NCBI GenBank assembly: GCA_963514095.1
Contig: OY741281.1
Coordinates: 15,936,330-16,000,329, forward strand
DNA: 64,000 bases
Reading direction: 5' to 3'
From: Eutrigla gurnardus
Taxonomy: Eukaryota > Chordata > Actinopteri > Perciformes > Triglidae
The notes below the pieces were generated by a model that saw only the letters and a list, made by a program, of their open reading frames with translations, was not told where the DNA came from and ran no database searches. Below, piece after piece: positions 49,299 through 62,789 of this stretch (positions are counted from its first letter, which is position 1; every line of letters starts with the position of its first letter). The translations under genes and the position numbers were made by a program.

Positions 49299-52200
49299 AT
49301 GGCCTTTTTAAAGACGCAAGAGCGGACCAAAGAAAGGTTTGTGCCGCTTCTCTCGTAGTGAACACACCGGGAGTGACGTGAAGCCGAGCTCCGGCAGCAG
49401 CAGCAGTGTGTGTGCTGTTTTTCTCTCTGTGTGTGTGGTTGAGGAGTCCCATTCCAGTGTAACGTCAGACTGGGCCACTCGGCTAATGAGGTCTTCACCG
49501 TCCGCTGTGATGCTCTCCTGTTTACTGAAGGCACACTGAGCGGCCTGTGCGTCAGTCATAACGCGGTGAAGCGCAGTCTGTTCACACTAAACCGTTATGA
49601 AAGGTCCACATGGCTCCTCTCCCAACTGTCACGTATTATTTCCAAAGTGCATTATGGACCAGACCGCAACCTTTGGGAACAAATGGAAAAGGCAGTATCC
49701 TGTTGAATGTTGTACATTTACAGCAAACACGCTTTTAAATGAGGCTTCCCAAACATACACTCTACTGCATGCTGCATGTAAGTCATTAGGATCATTGTTA
49801 TGGTAACATGACGCCAGGTATTGCTGTGGTACTAAAAACTTCCACTGAATGAATGTACCCTGAATGTGTCATGTTCACCTACATTGTACAGATTGGGTTA
49901 AACATTCAGTAGTTCCCTCAGGTTTCCCAAATCAACCTAAAGTCGCCTCCACTCAATGATGGGTTGTACTTATTGTCTGTTCTCTTGGACGCTTGACCTT
50001 CACTCTGCAGAGTGATGGATGTGCTCATGTTCATGCTCATCTGCTGGAGGGGGAAAGTTTCAATCCTGACTCTGAGATGCGTAAACACAGCCGTGAACCA
50101 GCGTGGAAACTACATGGTCCAATATGCAACTCACACCAGTGTGATGTGGAGGCTTAGCCCGACCTTTTAGGAGACATGTTGGATCCAGAAGTTGTTCTCG
50201 TTGTTCATATCCCGATTATAATGAGATGCAGCAGAGTATATCATTTTAAGTGAACTTTTTTTATGGGGGGCGTCTTTAAGTTATACACAGATGACTGTCC
50301 AAAAAAAAGGAAAAAGCAAATATTTGCCTCCTGAATTAGTTGCTGTATGACATCATAGGGATGTACTTCCTGGGCAACTTGGCGACTAACTAGACAGCTG
50401 AATGTTCACCTGTTTACATGCGAGTAAACAGGAAGGGTGTTGAGTGCAAAGGCAGCATTACCCAATAGGCAAAAGTCAAGTATCAAAACAGCAATTTAGC
50501 ATATTTCATTACCTCTACTGCAATGTGGGAAATGTGCTAGTACACACAGCAAAAAATGTTCATGGGAAATGTAGTCTCAGTATTGAGAAATGCTAGGGCT
50601 TTTGGCCTCATAATAATATCTAAATGAATATGCAGAATTCAAGACTTTGTGAATAATAATTTCCAGTTTAATTGGGACTTTTTACTGTTTTAACCCTGTA
50701 TGAACCAAATCACTGATGGAAATCGATGCAGCAGAGCCAGGGATGCAGTCCCACAATGCACCTGGAATAAAGTTGGGCAACTGATCTGATTTCATGCAGT
50801 TTATCCTGGAGAAGACTTCATGCACTTCTTGTTTCACATACATTTTTACTCCCCAGGACCTGGAAGCTGACGTTGCTGTGTTGAACCAATAGTGTTCCCC
50901 TTTAATAACTTACTTGTTGCCTAGTGTTGACCCTGTTGTTGCTGACAACACACTGCAGCTCCCGTTTCACAGGACGTTCTCTCACTCTCCTCGATTGTCT
51001 TTTCCAGATTTTCTCTGCTGCTGCTGGATTTGGAGGAATATTATTTTGAACAGCACACTGCATCCCATGTGACGACCGGTTCAAAAAAGGAGAGGTAATG
51101 TAAAGTGTCCATGACGACGCTCCTCTACAACTATCACCTCTGATCATCCTGATCACCATGTTGGGGCCTCCGCCAAATCTCCATAGTGATTAGAAACCAA
51201 ATTAAGTTGGGCACTCCTGGATATGCTTGTATACGGTTATTGTATTTATCAGGGATTTTCAGCTTCTGATATTTAGGGAAAGCCTTAAAAGCTTTTGGCA
51301 GCTGTTCAAACATGACCTGTTACGGGCCTTGTGCAAACTAAAAACAGTCACAAGCCTCTCAGAACAAGATTATTGAGACAATTTAGCAGACATGTGTGTC
51401 CAATGAGGAGAAGGGACATATTAAAAGTTGTGTTTTACCGGTTGTGATATGAACTGTACAGTGATAATAAGTGTTTTTTTCCTCTTTACTTTGTGTCATT
51501 AGTGTAATTCTGCCAGTCAGCACGCGGTGTGTTTCATTTCTTTTATATTACATCTATTTCCTTGTTGTCCTTGTTGTAAAAAGTATTCATTCACGTATCA
51601 GGTTATACTTTTATTATTCTCTATTGAAGTCTTAATCTTATCAAAGTTACATTGAACTAGAGCGGTCCGTGGCAGTGCTAGGAAGCTAACGTTAGCTTGT
51701 TTCCTTCCAGGAAAGTCCGAGGCTCATTCAAGGTCTGTTCCAGATCTGTTATTTTTGATCCAGAGGATCTCGCAGAGCCAATTCTAAAGGTTTGTTTTCA
51801 TATTATTTGCACAGTGGGGTTAACTCTTGCTACCAGATAGAATTTTTAATTAATTAAAAAGTTGCCATAAATTGTAAATATTAGTTTGAACTACTAATCT
51901 TCTTATATTCTAAGATACTAAGATTCAAGCTCTATTGATATCAAAACAATTGCATGGATGTCCTGTTGTGTGTCTGTTGGAAGATGCAGTTATACATCAT
52001 GGTGAATAATAATGTGTCTCTGTTGTTGCAGATTCCTCTTCGAGACTGTAAGAAGATAGAGTTTGTGGAGGGAGAGAAAAACCCCTTCAATGAGTGAGCA
52101 TGCTTTCATCTCCAGCTCACTTCACACGCAAATGTTTGCTCAGTTGGCCAAACTGGTCTGGCAACTGAAAAATGGCAGAACAACGTCAACCCCAGATTCT

Positions 52201-55200
52201 CGCCTCGCTATAGTGACATTTCTTTCTTGGCGCTGCTTCCTCTTGGATGTGTGTTAACGATCTGGCACCTGGTCGCTACCTTTTCCAAAGCTTCATGCAC
52301 AGAAATGTCCCAAAACACAGCAAAATAATAAAATCCAGGCCGAGGGCCGGATCTCTGCAGATACAGACGCAGCCTCACAGTCATACGTCATACGTGACGA
52401 TGGAGAGGGATGCTTCTGTACGACTGCATATCATTGTTTAGGAGACTACTTCTACTCATTCTGGCTTGAACTCTACTTAAGAACCAACATCTACAAATAC
52501 TTCAGAATTCTGTATTGAATTACTTAAAACAAACTGGTTTCTGGATGACACACCCATCCAGTTTACTTTGGGACTCATGGATGTGGGTTATTCTGTGTTC
52601 ATAAGCACATTTTCAAAATTCAATATCCGTATTTAAATGTTGGATGAAGTGTTGGCTAGGACGTTCTCTTTAAAAAGTAATGCAAGTAAAGTTATGAACT
52701 ACTACTGATATTTTAACTTGTTTTCCTCACAGGCCGAGGCCTCCTGCCATCTGTATTTCATGTGTACAGGTGAGTCCTCATGCTTCATTACATTGTAATC
52801 AATGGGAATAGTTAGTTGTTTCATTTGTTTTGATATTCCAGATGGATTATTTTTAAAGGTTCCAGCAGTGCATTTTTTGTCATTATATTTCATTTTTACT
52901 CTATTTTCAGGTTATTTACATCAAAGAGAGCAACGTCATCGCTCCTTATAGGAATGAAAGGGTGAGTCCAGTTAAACTCTGCTCCTCATGTGTCTGTTGT
53001 TTGTGATTTATGAAAATCTGTTCCATCAAGTCTCTGCATTTATCATGCTTCCTTTTCAATTTCTCTGGAGCATAAAGTTCAAATAGTGTGTGAAATACAA
53101 TCACTCACACTAGAGAGGTCAAAGATCATTTGTAGAGTTGAGCCATTGGGAGACTTTGCTGCTGTGTTTCCCAGACATCACATTTGTTTACAAGCTTGTG
53201 TCTTCTGTGCTGGAATCCTATCATCATCATGCTAATTCTCACACTAAAACAGCAAGGTTTCAGCTTTATGTCATTAAGATCTCTAACGGACTGAAACCAT
53301 ACACAAGTGCAGAAGGAGTTGTGCAGAGAACTCTATCTAACAATATGTGTAATTTATTGAAATGAAACGCTTCTCTCACCACTTTAACAGGGGCCAAAGA
53401 AAGTCACTTTTCAGTTGGAAAGTTGGAGTAAAACAGAAGATGTTGTTCAAACATTACTTCAGGTACGTAGCTTCTCCCAAACCATCGAGTCACAGCAACT
53501 TGGCAGAGTGTGTTTGTTTAAACAAACAGCTGTTAGATTGTTCTCCACTCTGGAATACATGGGAATGGGTATTTCCAGCTGTGGCGTGTGTTGCTCTGCT
53601 TAATTTAGTCTCTGGTGAATTTTGCAGCTCCACAGAGCGTCCTGTCTGGAGAAGCTTGGAGATCAGACCGCCATGGTGAGTCCATCGATACTTCTAAGTC
53701 AGCCCAGTCGGCCTCCAAAGCCTGAAACCAGCATGAATGGTCCACTCTGCTTCTTGTTCTTTATTTCAAATGATCTTACTTCCCTCCATACATGCATGGC
53801 CATTGTTTGTTGTCCACCATCATGTTATGGTGATCAAGCATTCTGCTCTTGTTTATTTCCAGATTGCAGCCAATTTACAATCACGACTTGCGAGGACCTC
53901 TTTTGACAAACGCTGGTATGTCTGTTATGCCCCCATTTGTAATGCAACACAATGATTCAGACATTGCTGGTTTTAGTAGTAATATGCAGCTGGTTAAGAC
54001 AATGTTGGGACTCTCAGCTTTCAGAGTGTCGCTGAGAAGCCTCACATGGAGTGTGCGGTGGAGGCGGTCATGCCTCTGGTGTCCAATCCTGGCCACGTCT
54101 GCATAACAGACGAAAGCCTCTACTTCCAGCCTCTCAATGGATACCCGGTGAGCCGCACACATCTGAGTGGACACACAGAGCTGTGTTATTGAGCCGAGGT
54201 TACAATGTCATGTTTGTGTGCCTCGTCATTTCAGGAGCAGGTGATTCAGTTCAAACTCCACAGAGTCAGGAGAATCTACAAAAGACGGCATGGACTCAGA
54301 CCTCTGGTGAGTCCAGCCAGCCAGAGTAAATACATCAGGAATAATGTGGTGAGGAAGGCTCAGAGAATGTAATATGTTCGTGTGCTGGTCTCTCCTCGTC
54401 CAGGGTCTTGAAGTGTTCTGTACTGAGAATGACTTCTGCTCTGACATCTACCTGAAGTTTTACACGACGGCTGAACGGGATGAATTCTACTACTACATCG
54501 CTACTTTCCTGGGTGAGAAAACAGCAGTGAACGTGTTCAAAAGTATCTCAAGTTCCTAAATCATTTTGTGTCTTAAAAATAAGTTAATAAATGACTGGCC
54601 TTCGAAAGGTCACTACAAACTGCAGATGTAGAGTGATGAACCCTGGCTTCCAGATGAGGGGGTTTCACTCTCTGGATAGCCTAAATGTGGATCGGCTCTT
54701 AGAAACCAACATTGGTGAATCCCCATCACACACGACGTGACTCAAACCTGCTGGTTTCCTCCTCCTTCCTCCTCAGAGAACCACATAACGGAGCACACAG
54801 CCGAGAGCTACATGCTGCAGTGGCAGCGCGGCCATCTGAGCAACTACCAGTATCTTCTTCACCTCAACAACCTGGCTGACCGCAGCTGCAACGACCTCTC
54901 CCAGTACCCCGTCTTCCCCTGGGTCATCGCCGACTACACCAGTGCTCAGTTGGGTGGGTACGCAGAGCAGAAATACACGCTGGTTCATTTAATTACTGTA
55001 CTTTCCATCCACTTATAACTGATCATTTACAGGGCTATGATTCATATTAAACACAACCAGTAGCATAATTGTTTTCCCAGATATGACAAACGCCGCCACG
55101 TTCAGGGACCTGAGCAGACCTGTAGGAGCCCTCAACAAAGAGAGACTAGACCGACTGCTGGTGAGACTCTGCTGCGTTTGATGGCAACACTGTAATCATC

Positions 55201-58200
55201 TTTTTACGACGGCTACGTCTGAAGCTACATATAGTTTCAGTCCTGTGTTGTTGTCATGGTTACAGGCTCGCTACAGAGGCATGCCCGAGCCTCGTTTCAT
55301 GTACGGCAGCCACTACTCATCTCCAGGCTACGTGCTCTTCTACCTGGTCCGAGTCGGTACGTCACACGTCATCACACACCTGCAGCATGTATGGAAGCAC
55401 ATAATCATATTAATAATAATAACTGATATTTATAAAGCGCCTTTCAAGGAGCCCAGTACACTCATCATGCACCCGGGTTGTTAATGCATGTTTGTGTTCA
55501 TTACCACGACTCAACCACGGTGTCGGTGCTGGAATAAGGATGTCTCTGTAAACCGGTCGAGGTTTATCGGGTGTAAAGCCCGTCAGTTCATTCACGACCA
55601 CTAAACTGAGATTCAAAACTTACTCCAAACTTTTATTTTAGATTTAATACTGTAGGTATTAAAATGAATCGTGCAGCCTCATTATCAACCTGAGTGTATC
55701 TGTGACTAGTTTCACAGATATCCAGACCAAAGTAAACACAATTATTCAAACATTTTCCTTGAATTTGTTTTCTATCTCTGTGAAGCACATTTCACAGCTT
55801 TTACATGTTACATGTTGAAAATAAAAGGCTATTTCTATTCTAAATGTGTTCTGTTGATTTGTGGCTGCCGTCTTTGCTTCTACTGAAAATGGAGCTAATG
55901 TTTTGCTGATGCTTCCTGTCTCCTCCCCTGCAGCTCCGGAGCACATGCTCTGTCTCCAGAATGGCCGCTACGACCACGCAGATCGCATGTTTAATAGGTA
56001 AATGATCTTCTTCAAAGATAATATCGTCTTATTCAGATGTGATGCCCCATTAAATGTAGGATATCGTCACAAATCAGCATCGCAGAGACACTTTGGAACA
56101 ACTTCACCCTGAATTTAGTGCCGAAGAGATTTCTTGATACTGTACACAGTTTAAGGATATTATGAAAATCCCTGAAAAAGTGTTTATTACTACAGTTTAT
56201 ATTAAATCTGTATAACACATTGTTGCATAAATGAAGTATTTATTAATGTAGTATTGTGATATTTAAAGAAACATATGATTTACTGACCTGCACTGATTGC
56301 TTACAGCATAGGTGATACATGGAAGAACTGCTTAGAGGGGGCAACTGACTTCAAAGAGGTAAAATATGACTCTACTGTGTTTTCTGTCAACACGAACACG
56401 GCACGTTGGGTAAAAATCACCAAATAGTTCTGATCAGACACCTTCTAGCTGTCCTGGATGTAACGAGGCTTAGTCCTTCAAGCATGTCGCTCCTTAAAGT
56501 CTATAAGATGCAGACATCAGAGAAACAAGTCAGGGGAGGAAGATGGAGCGTTGTTTGAGAATGTCGAAGCAGAAATACTCCAACCATAACCGGCCATTAG
56601 CAAGCAATTCATCCGTTCATTTATTGATGAAGGCACTACAGTATCTGCTTGCCCTTTTTAAGGTGCAAGAACAACCACATCCTCTAGTTCCCTGGCAAAG
56701 CATAGTATCAGTCTGGGTGTGGTTTCTGTGTGAGAATGTGTTTCATCGCTTTGTCTGTGTGTCTTTCTTTAATGCAGTTGATTCCAGAGTTTTATGGGAA
56801 CGACTGCAGCTTCCTGGAAAACAAACTGAGACTTGGTTTGGGGAGAAGGCAGAACGGAAGCTTAGTCGGTGATGTTGTTCTGCCTCCCTGGGCATCAGGT
56901 AACTTCCTGCTATTCTTGGACCCAGGTGTCATATACTCCCTCCGTTTTCATTCATACTGCTATGACTTCTGTCTGTAATCAAGCTTCACACTTTCCGTGT
57001 CCTGTTTGCCTCGACTCCAGATATCGGTGATTTCCTTCAGAAGCACAAGGCGGCTCTGGAGAGTCGCTACGTGTCGGAGCACCTTCATGAGTGGATCGAC
57101 CTGGTGTTTGGCTTTAAGCAGAGAGGCAGTGAAGCTCTGGCAGCACATAATGGTAAAATACAGTCGCTGTTCTTCAACATCCAGCCCAACAAAACTGGAC
57201 AAAGACTCATATCCATCTCGTTCCCTTTCAGTGTTTCACCCACTGACCTATGAAGGAGGCATCGACTGCGATAGGTAACGATGAAAGGCACATTTAGTAA
57301 TAAAGATGGTTATTATTACGCCAGGGAACTAACTTTCTGTGTCTCTGAGAAGCATCGAGGACCCTGACCAGAGAATCGCCATGCTGACACAGATCCTGGA
57401 GTTTGGCCAGACACCCAAACAGCTGTTCACCACCCCTCACCCTCAGAGGATCACACCCAGGTTTCAGAACATGACCCGAAGCCCCAGCAGCAACTCGCCT
57501 GTCAGTGAGCTGTCTCCAGGTAGAATTACAGGAGAGAAGAATCAAAGAAACCACATAGTCATGTTGATCAATAGTGCCAAAGATGATTCATACTTCTCAG
57601 AGATTTTTCATCTGAGATTTATGTGAATGCAGCGCTTGCTTTGTGCAGTTTGGGAGGATGTTTGTATGTCAGATCATGACTCACCCTTCTTCAGAAAGTG
57701 GGTGTGTTTCCATGCAATCCGTGAACTATTTCAGAGGGTTTGTTGTTTCAGAGAGGCTTTATTTACAGACAAGTGTGTCCAATCATAAAATATATTAACC
57801 AAAGCATTAGCATTCATATATATTTATATATTATTTTTTCAACTGACCGAGATCGTTTCATGCAGTCAGAAATAATCCATAACTGCTGATTGGCATAAGC
57901 AGCATCCAGCACTGTTTAAGGCTGTCGTTTTTGTTCACCACATGTTTACTGCAGTTGTGTGTTTTTTTTTTTGTTTTTTTTGCAGCCAGTGAGGACTCAT
58001 CCTTCGAAGACCTGACCGAGGAGAGCCGGAAGTTAGCCTGGGCAAACATGGGGAATCTGAAACCCATCTCCAGCCACAAGATCCATAAAGAGTAAGTCAG
58101 CATGCATCCCGTTGTCTACAGTAATGACAGAGTACACATTTAATGGCATCGCCTGTCCAAATATAACTGGAATGAAAGCTGTGGTTCACATATGAGGAAG

Positions 58201-58659
58201 TGCAAGTAAAACTAGAAGGCGGCAGGCAGCTGAAGAGCAAATACTTAGTGACAGAGTTTATTTACATTTCTAAGCATTTCCCCTTGCAACACTATTTTTG
58301 TCATTTTGTCTTTACTACTCATACGAGTGTGACTGCTACGTTAACCCAGGTTTTCTTCTACATTCATGCACATGCTCAGTTTTGTGTGACCGAGTGTTTT
58401 GGATGTGCAGGGCTGTGACGGGCATCGCTGTGACTCAAGATGGAGCAGCTATTTTCTCCACATCCCAAGGTCTGGAAATGTCTTTGTCTCTGGTTTGATG
58501 TGTAAACATTGAATAATGTAGAAGTGTTAAATGGACCAAAAGCATCGACTCCGCAAGTAACTACAATTGAATGTTCGTTCCATGATGGTTACAGATTTCA
58601 TCCACTAACGATAACCCTTTTGTGTCATATGTGTATATGTATGTGTGTGTATATATATG

Positions 58660-58700
<41 letters not shown>

Positions 58701-61700
58701 ATATATGTATACAAAGGTGTTACACTTTCAACAACAAAGGGCGAGTAACATTGCAGATTGGTTCCAAAGCCACTGATTCCAGTTCAGTTGAAGCTGCAAT
58801 GTTTTCTCATTGGTGGGTTTTTACCCTGTAAAGCTCATCTGTATCACTCTTCATTCCAGACTCAACACTTAAAATGTTTTCCAAAGAGCTGAAGGACTTC
58901 CAGAGGAGCATGTCCTTCTCTAACATGGTATGCAGCTGTATTTACTTTCCACTTCACAGCCTCTCTAATCATTTCAAACTTTCTCTAAACACTTCACTGC
59001 TTGTCTATTTTTCAGGCGTTATCCTCCTGTTTGATGCTGAGAGATGCTAAAACCGTGGTGTGTTCTTCCTGGGACAACAACGTGTACGTACAGTGATTGT
59101 GAACACGCGGTTTTCAGATCGATCTTCATGACGTCACACCGATCCTCATGTTTCTCCCCCCTTAGGTATTTCTACTCCATCCCGTTCGGCCGGCGGCAGG
59201 ACACGCTGATGGGTCACGATGACGCCGTCAGTGAGATGTGTTGGTTTGATGAGCGGCTGTACACAGCATCCTGGGATTCCACCATAAAGGTACAACCTAA
59301 AGTACTTTAATGAGGTGATGCTGTTATTGTTCTTTAGCCATTTTATCATCTGGTAGTGATGTCCAAATGAAGCTTCGTGAAGCATTTTCTTTATTTTCTG
59401 AGCCCAATAGATGGCGCTCTCTGTTCAACAAAGGGTTGAAGGCCGATATATTTCCATTGCTTTCAACCCTTTGTTGAACAGAGAGCGCCATCTATTGGGC
59501 TCAGAAAATAAAGAAAATGCTTCACGAAGCTTCATTTGGACATCACTATCATCTGGACATGATGGCTAACATCACTGTGACAGTACTAGTTTTTATTTGT
59601 TTCATGGGGTATGCTGTTGTCTAAGTGAGAGGCTGACAGTTGCAGATGATGTTGTTTATTTCCCAGGTCTGGCAGTGCACTTCTGATAGCTCCTCCAAAC
59701 ACAAGAGATCCCAGTTTGAGTTACTGGCTGAGTTGGAACATGATGCCGGGGTGAGTGGGAAGGCTAACTGCATGTACAGAGATCTGAGTCTTTCGTAGCA
59801 GCACTCGAAACACACAGACTTGTTTTCCCTCTGTGACGTGGCCCCTCTTCCACCCGTGTAAAGGTGAACACCATCGGTCTGAATCCAGCGGGGACCCTGC
59901 TGGTGTCGGGCTGTAAAGATGGGGCCGTAACCATCTGGGACACGAGCAGCTACGGGACTCTGCAACAAGTCCACTGCCACACTGGAACCATCCACCACCT
60001 GGCCTTTAGTCCTGGTACGGAGTAAAGCAGCCACTTTCAGTCAGAGTTTAGTGGCACAACGTTCTGAAAAACCTTCATATAGTCCAACCTCATATTCGTA
60101 ATCTACATGACATCATCTGCCCTCAGGGTTTTAAAGGAGCAGTGCTTTATTAGATACTAAGGCTTAGAGACTGTTTTACATTTGGTGCGATATACATTTT
60201 ACCTTAAACTTAAACGTCTAAACCTTTAAGGCTTAAAGGATCCGTACAGAGCAACAGTATTAACTCTGCCTTGCTCCTTAACGCCTCATTGTTTTGCCCC
60301 TACAAATGAACTTAATCACAGTGCATTGAAGTGGCCACAAGCTGTTTTATTTGTGTTGCAGGAGAGTAACTCTGTTATGAATGCCAACTTTACAGATGTA
60401 GGCATTTTCATGCAGCACTGTGTACTCCATTAAACATTTATTGTTTTTTTTTATCATATAACGTTGTCTCTAAGCACTACAACCTGGATGTATGATAAGG
60501 AAACAGCACTATTTCTGTTATTATTTTCATCTCACTGAGCAGCATTAGTTGCTTCAAAGCTGAGGTTGAGAAATGACATTACCATGATGACAATCTATGG
60601 CTCTTAAAGTGTATATTAGAGATCTGAACAAACTCATAGATGAATGTTGTTTTGGGAGAGCAAAGATCGGCTCCTCTACATCCCAGAGCTGAGTCACACA
60701 GAAGCCATGACGATAGTAAGTGCTCTGATTTTGACATCCTCAGACAGCCGTCACGTCCTCAGTGTTGGTGCCGACTCCTGTATGAAGGTCATCGACGTCC
60801 AGACGGGCATGGTGATCTCCTCTGTGAAAGCTGAGGAGGAGCAGAGGTAAGATCACATCATGTTATCTTTTGTTGATCTGAAACGTGTTAGGAATCTCTG
60901 CATTCTTAAAACAGACTTTTTTTTCTTCAATTCTGTGCTTTAAATGCTCCGTGCGGTAGGAAATACAATGTTGTCTTTTGTTATGCCTCCATGCCGGCGA
61001 CAGCTGTAGCTGGAGACATTATGTATCTGGTAAACGTGATATCTCAGGAATGTTCCTTTTAGCACAAACGTCCACTTGGACTCAACGAGGAACTGAATGG
61101 GTTTTAGATCACTTAGATCACTGTGAGCTCACAAAACAGGTTTGTGGCCATAACTCAAGAAATCATAGGCTAATTATGACAATTTGACACATTTACATTA
61201 ACATTGAGGGCATTTAGCAGACGCTTTTGTCTAAAGCGACTTACAATCAGTACATTTGTCAAAAGAAAGAATCCACAACATATCGTTGCTGATAAATTAA
61301 GAGCGAAAAATACACAATGTCGAATCGGATAAAAGTTAAAGTGATGACGTTGACTGCAACATGACCGGTTGGTGGAGTCGTTTCTATATGCTGTTGTTTT
61401 GAATTGACTTCCTGCTGAGCAATGCCATTAAAATACATGCATTCACCTCCCTGACTGGTGCTGCTGGTCTGTGGGTCCAGGTGTTTCTGCTGGGATGGGA
61501 GCTCGGTGCTGTGTGGGGGTCAGTCTGGTGACCTCCTGCTGTGGGACCTGCTCAGCAATACAGTCACCCAGAGGATGCCTGCACATTCAGGTACGGCTCA
61601 TTTCCCCACATTCAACAGCTCGCATTACATTTAGCAACACTATTGTGTTACCTTGTGCATCAGTTTCTCTAGCTGATAATGCTACATGGTTTTATTCATC

Positions 61701-61847
61701 AGATCATTGCAGTATTGTAAATAATATATGTTCATCTGGTGTCTTGGCACAGGTGCTGTCTCAGCCATGTGGATGAGTGAACTGTGCTCCACGGTGATCA
61801 CAGGTGGAGAGGACGGACAGATGATCCTCTGGAAGCTGCACATTTAA
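49299..61847 (+). CDS. nsmaf: NSMAF / FAN, factor associated with neutral sphingomyelinase activation
   Basis: Thirty-one exons. Bounds of the first and last few: 49299-49336, 51008-51094, 51711-51789, 52032-52093 ... 59667-59750, 59864-60014, 60744-60846, 61481-61590 and 61753-61847. They total 911 codons (910 aa) against 917 in human, with every junction in phase. Order of domains: short N-terminus (MAFLKTQERTKERFSLLLLD), GRAM/PH-like module (about 160-300, with HVCITDESLYFQPLNGYP and VRRIYKRRHGL), BEACH domain (about 300-580, including NYQYLLHLNNLADRSCNDLS, FMYGSHYSSPGYVLFYLVR and VSEHLHEWIDLVFGFKQRGS), a linker with EDLTEESRKLAW, and C-terminal WD40 repeats (about 640-910, GHDDAVSEMCWFDERLYTAS to ITGGEDGQMILWKLHI). 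Known role: adaptor binding the TNF receptor 1 NSD motif and coupling it to neutral sphingomyelinase. The start at 49299 matches human MAF. Confidence 0.97.
55415..55485 (+). repeat. TTTATAAAGCGCCTTTCAAG-type dispersed repeat
   Basis: An (ATA)n-like run is followed by GATATTTATAAAGCGCCTTT CAAGGAGCCC, a short dispersed motif often seen in fish introns. It lies in the intron after nsmaf exon 55266-55356. The family is unknown to me. Confidence 0.4.
58626..58713. repeat. 88-bp perfectly alternating purine-pyrimidine tract
   Basis: A TG/TA-rich arm runs into (CA)n and then ACATATATGTATACA, without a single break in purine-pyrimidine alternation over 88 bases, in the nsmaf intron after exon 58411-58469. 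Such tracts favour left-handed Z-DNA. Confidence 0.9.
59354..59548. mobile_element. Palindromic hAT-type MITE in an nsmaf intron
   Basis: A 195-bp foldback: left arm 59354-59440 and right arm 59462-59548, 87 bases each, read as perfect reverse complements around a 21-base centre. Ends are TAGTGATGTCC...GGACATCACTA. The flanks carry an 8-bp direct repeat TCATCTGG (59346-59353 and 59549-59556). TAGTG termini plus an 8-bp duplication are the signature of hAT transposons. There is no coding capacity. It sits between exons 59166-59289 and 59667-59750. Confidence 0.9.
61190..61260 (+). repeat. Conserved fish interspersed-repeat core
   Basis: The core GGCATTTAGCAGACGCTTTT followed by GTCTAAAGCGACTTACAA is a sequence very widespread in fish genomes, probably SINE- or LINE-tail derived. 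It lies in the penultimate nsmaf intron region (60847-61480). Family assignment is from memory only. Confidence 0.6.
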
Positions 61848-62430
61848 AAGGAATGTTTCCGCACAATCCATCTCCTGGGGAGACTCCCGGTGTAATCTAC
61901 TGGACAATACTGGCCAAGTACAGAGACTCATTCTACAGTATCAGGGAGCAGGTGGAGGGAGATGACTAGTTACACTGCTCTCAACCCAAAACAAAAGGTC
62001 AAATGCAGTCATGTCCGTTCATAGCTATCTGCAAATTGAGAGAAAATGTCCAAATGCAGTTTTGTGCATGAGAGCAGGAACCTGCTATAGTGTTTGCGCC
62101 TTAATTAGTTCACTTCATGTATATTCAACATGTTTTTCTTTCAAATGAATACTTTTTTATGTTTCATGTTACACACTGCTTTTTTAATTATGTGTCTATA
62201 GCTGTATGTGCATTTTATTCTGTGAAGTGGATTTAAAAGCTTCAGGCTGCTCAGGTGTTGTCATTATCCTAATAACACTCTAAAAATATCTTCCCCGTCT
62301 CTTGTTTGTTACTGTTGTTTACGCCTCATTGATTTCTAGAAAGCTTGTTTTGCTGAGCTGCACAGGTTGCAACCAGTTTCAACAGTGGAGAACAAAAAAC
62401 TATCAGTGTTCGCAAGAACTTCATAAACCG
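61848..62430. other. nsmaf 3' UTR / convergent intergenic strip
   Basis: Non-coding A/T-rich sequence after the nsmaf stop. I could not identify a confident plus-strand AATAAA; the cngb3 signal faces it from the right. Confidence 0.5.
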
Positions 62431-62436
62431 TTTATT
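62431..62436 (-). terminator. Poly(A) signal of the CNG channel gene
   Basis: AATAAA on the minus strand (TTTATT on plus), 354 bases beyond the proposed stop at 62790. Confidence 0.55.
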
Positions 62437-62789
62437 TGAAGTCACAGGTTCAGCATGTTTCAAACACACTGCTTCAGTGCTCCCATGTTTGCACATTCCC
62501 AGCACCACACTTTAATGCCTTAGGTTGTCATTTACTAGGATGAAGAACTAACTGTCAGGCGATCTGTGGAAAGCAGTGAGAGCTGTTATCATCATCAGTT
62601 AGCATTCTAATGTCAACGGGTCGGTGGTAAACATCTTAATCTTGTATATTGTAAGTGGGTCATTTTTCATATAAACAAACTTTAAATGTAACTATTAAGG
62701 AGTATAAGAATATCATTAGATTAGAATTACAGATGAACCTTTCAGTAGTCGATGAAGCGGTGGAGTTAAGCAGCAGTCATTTCTGCTCA

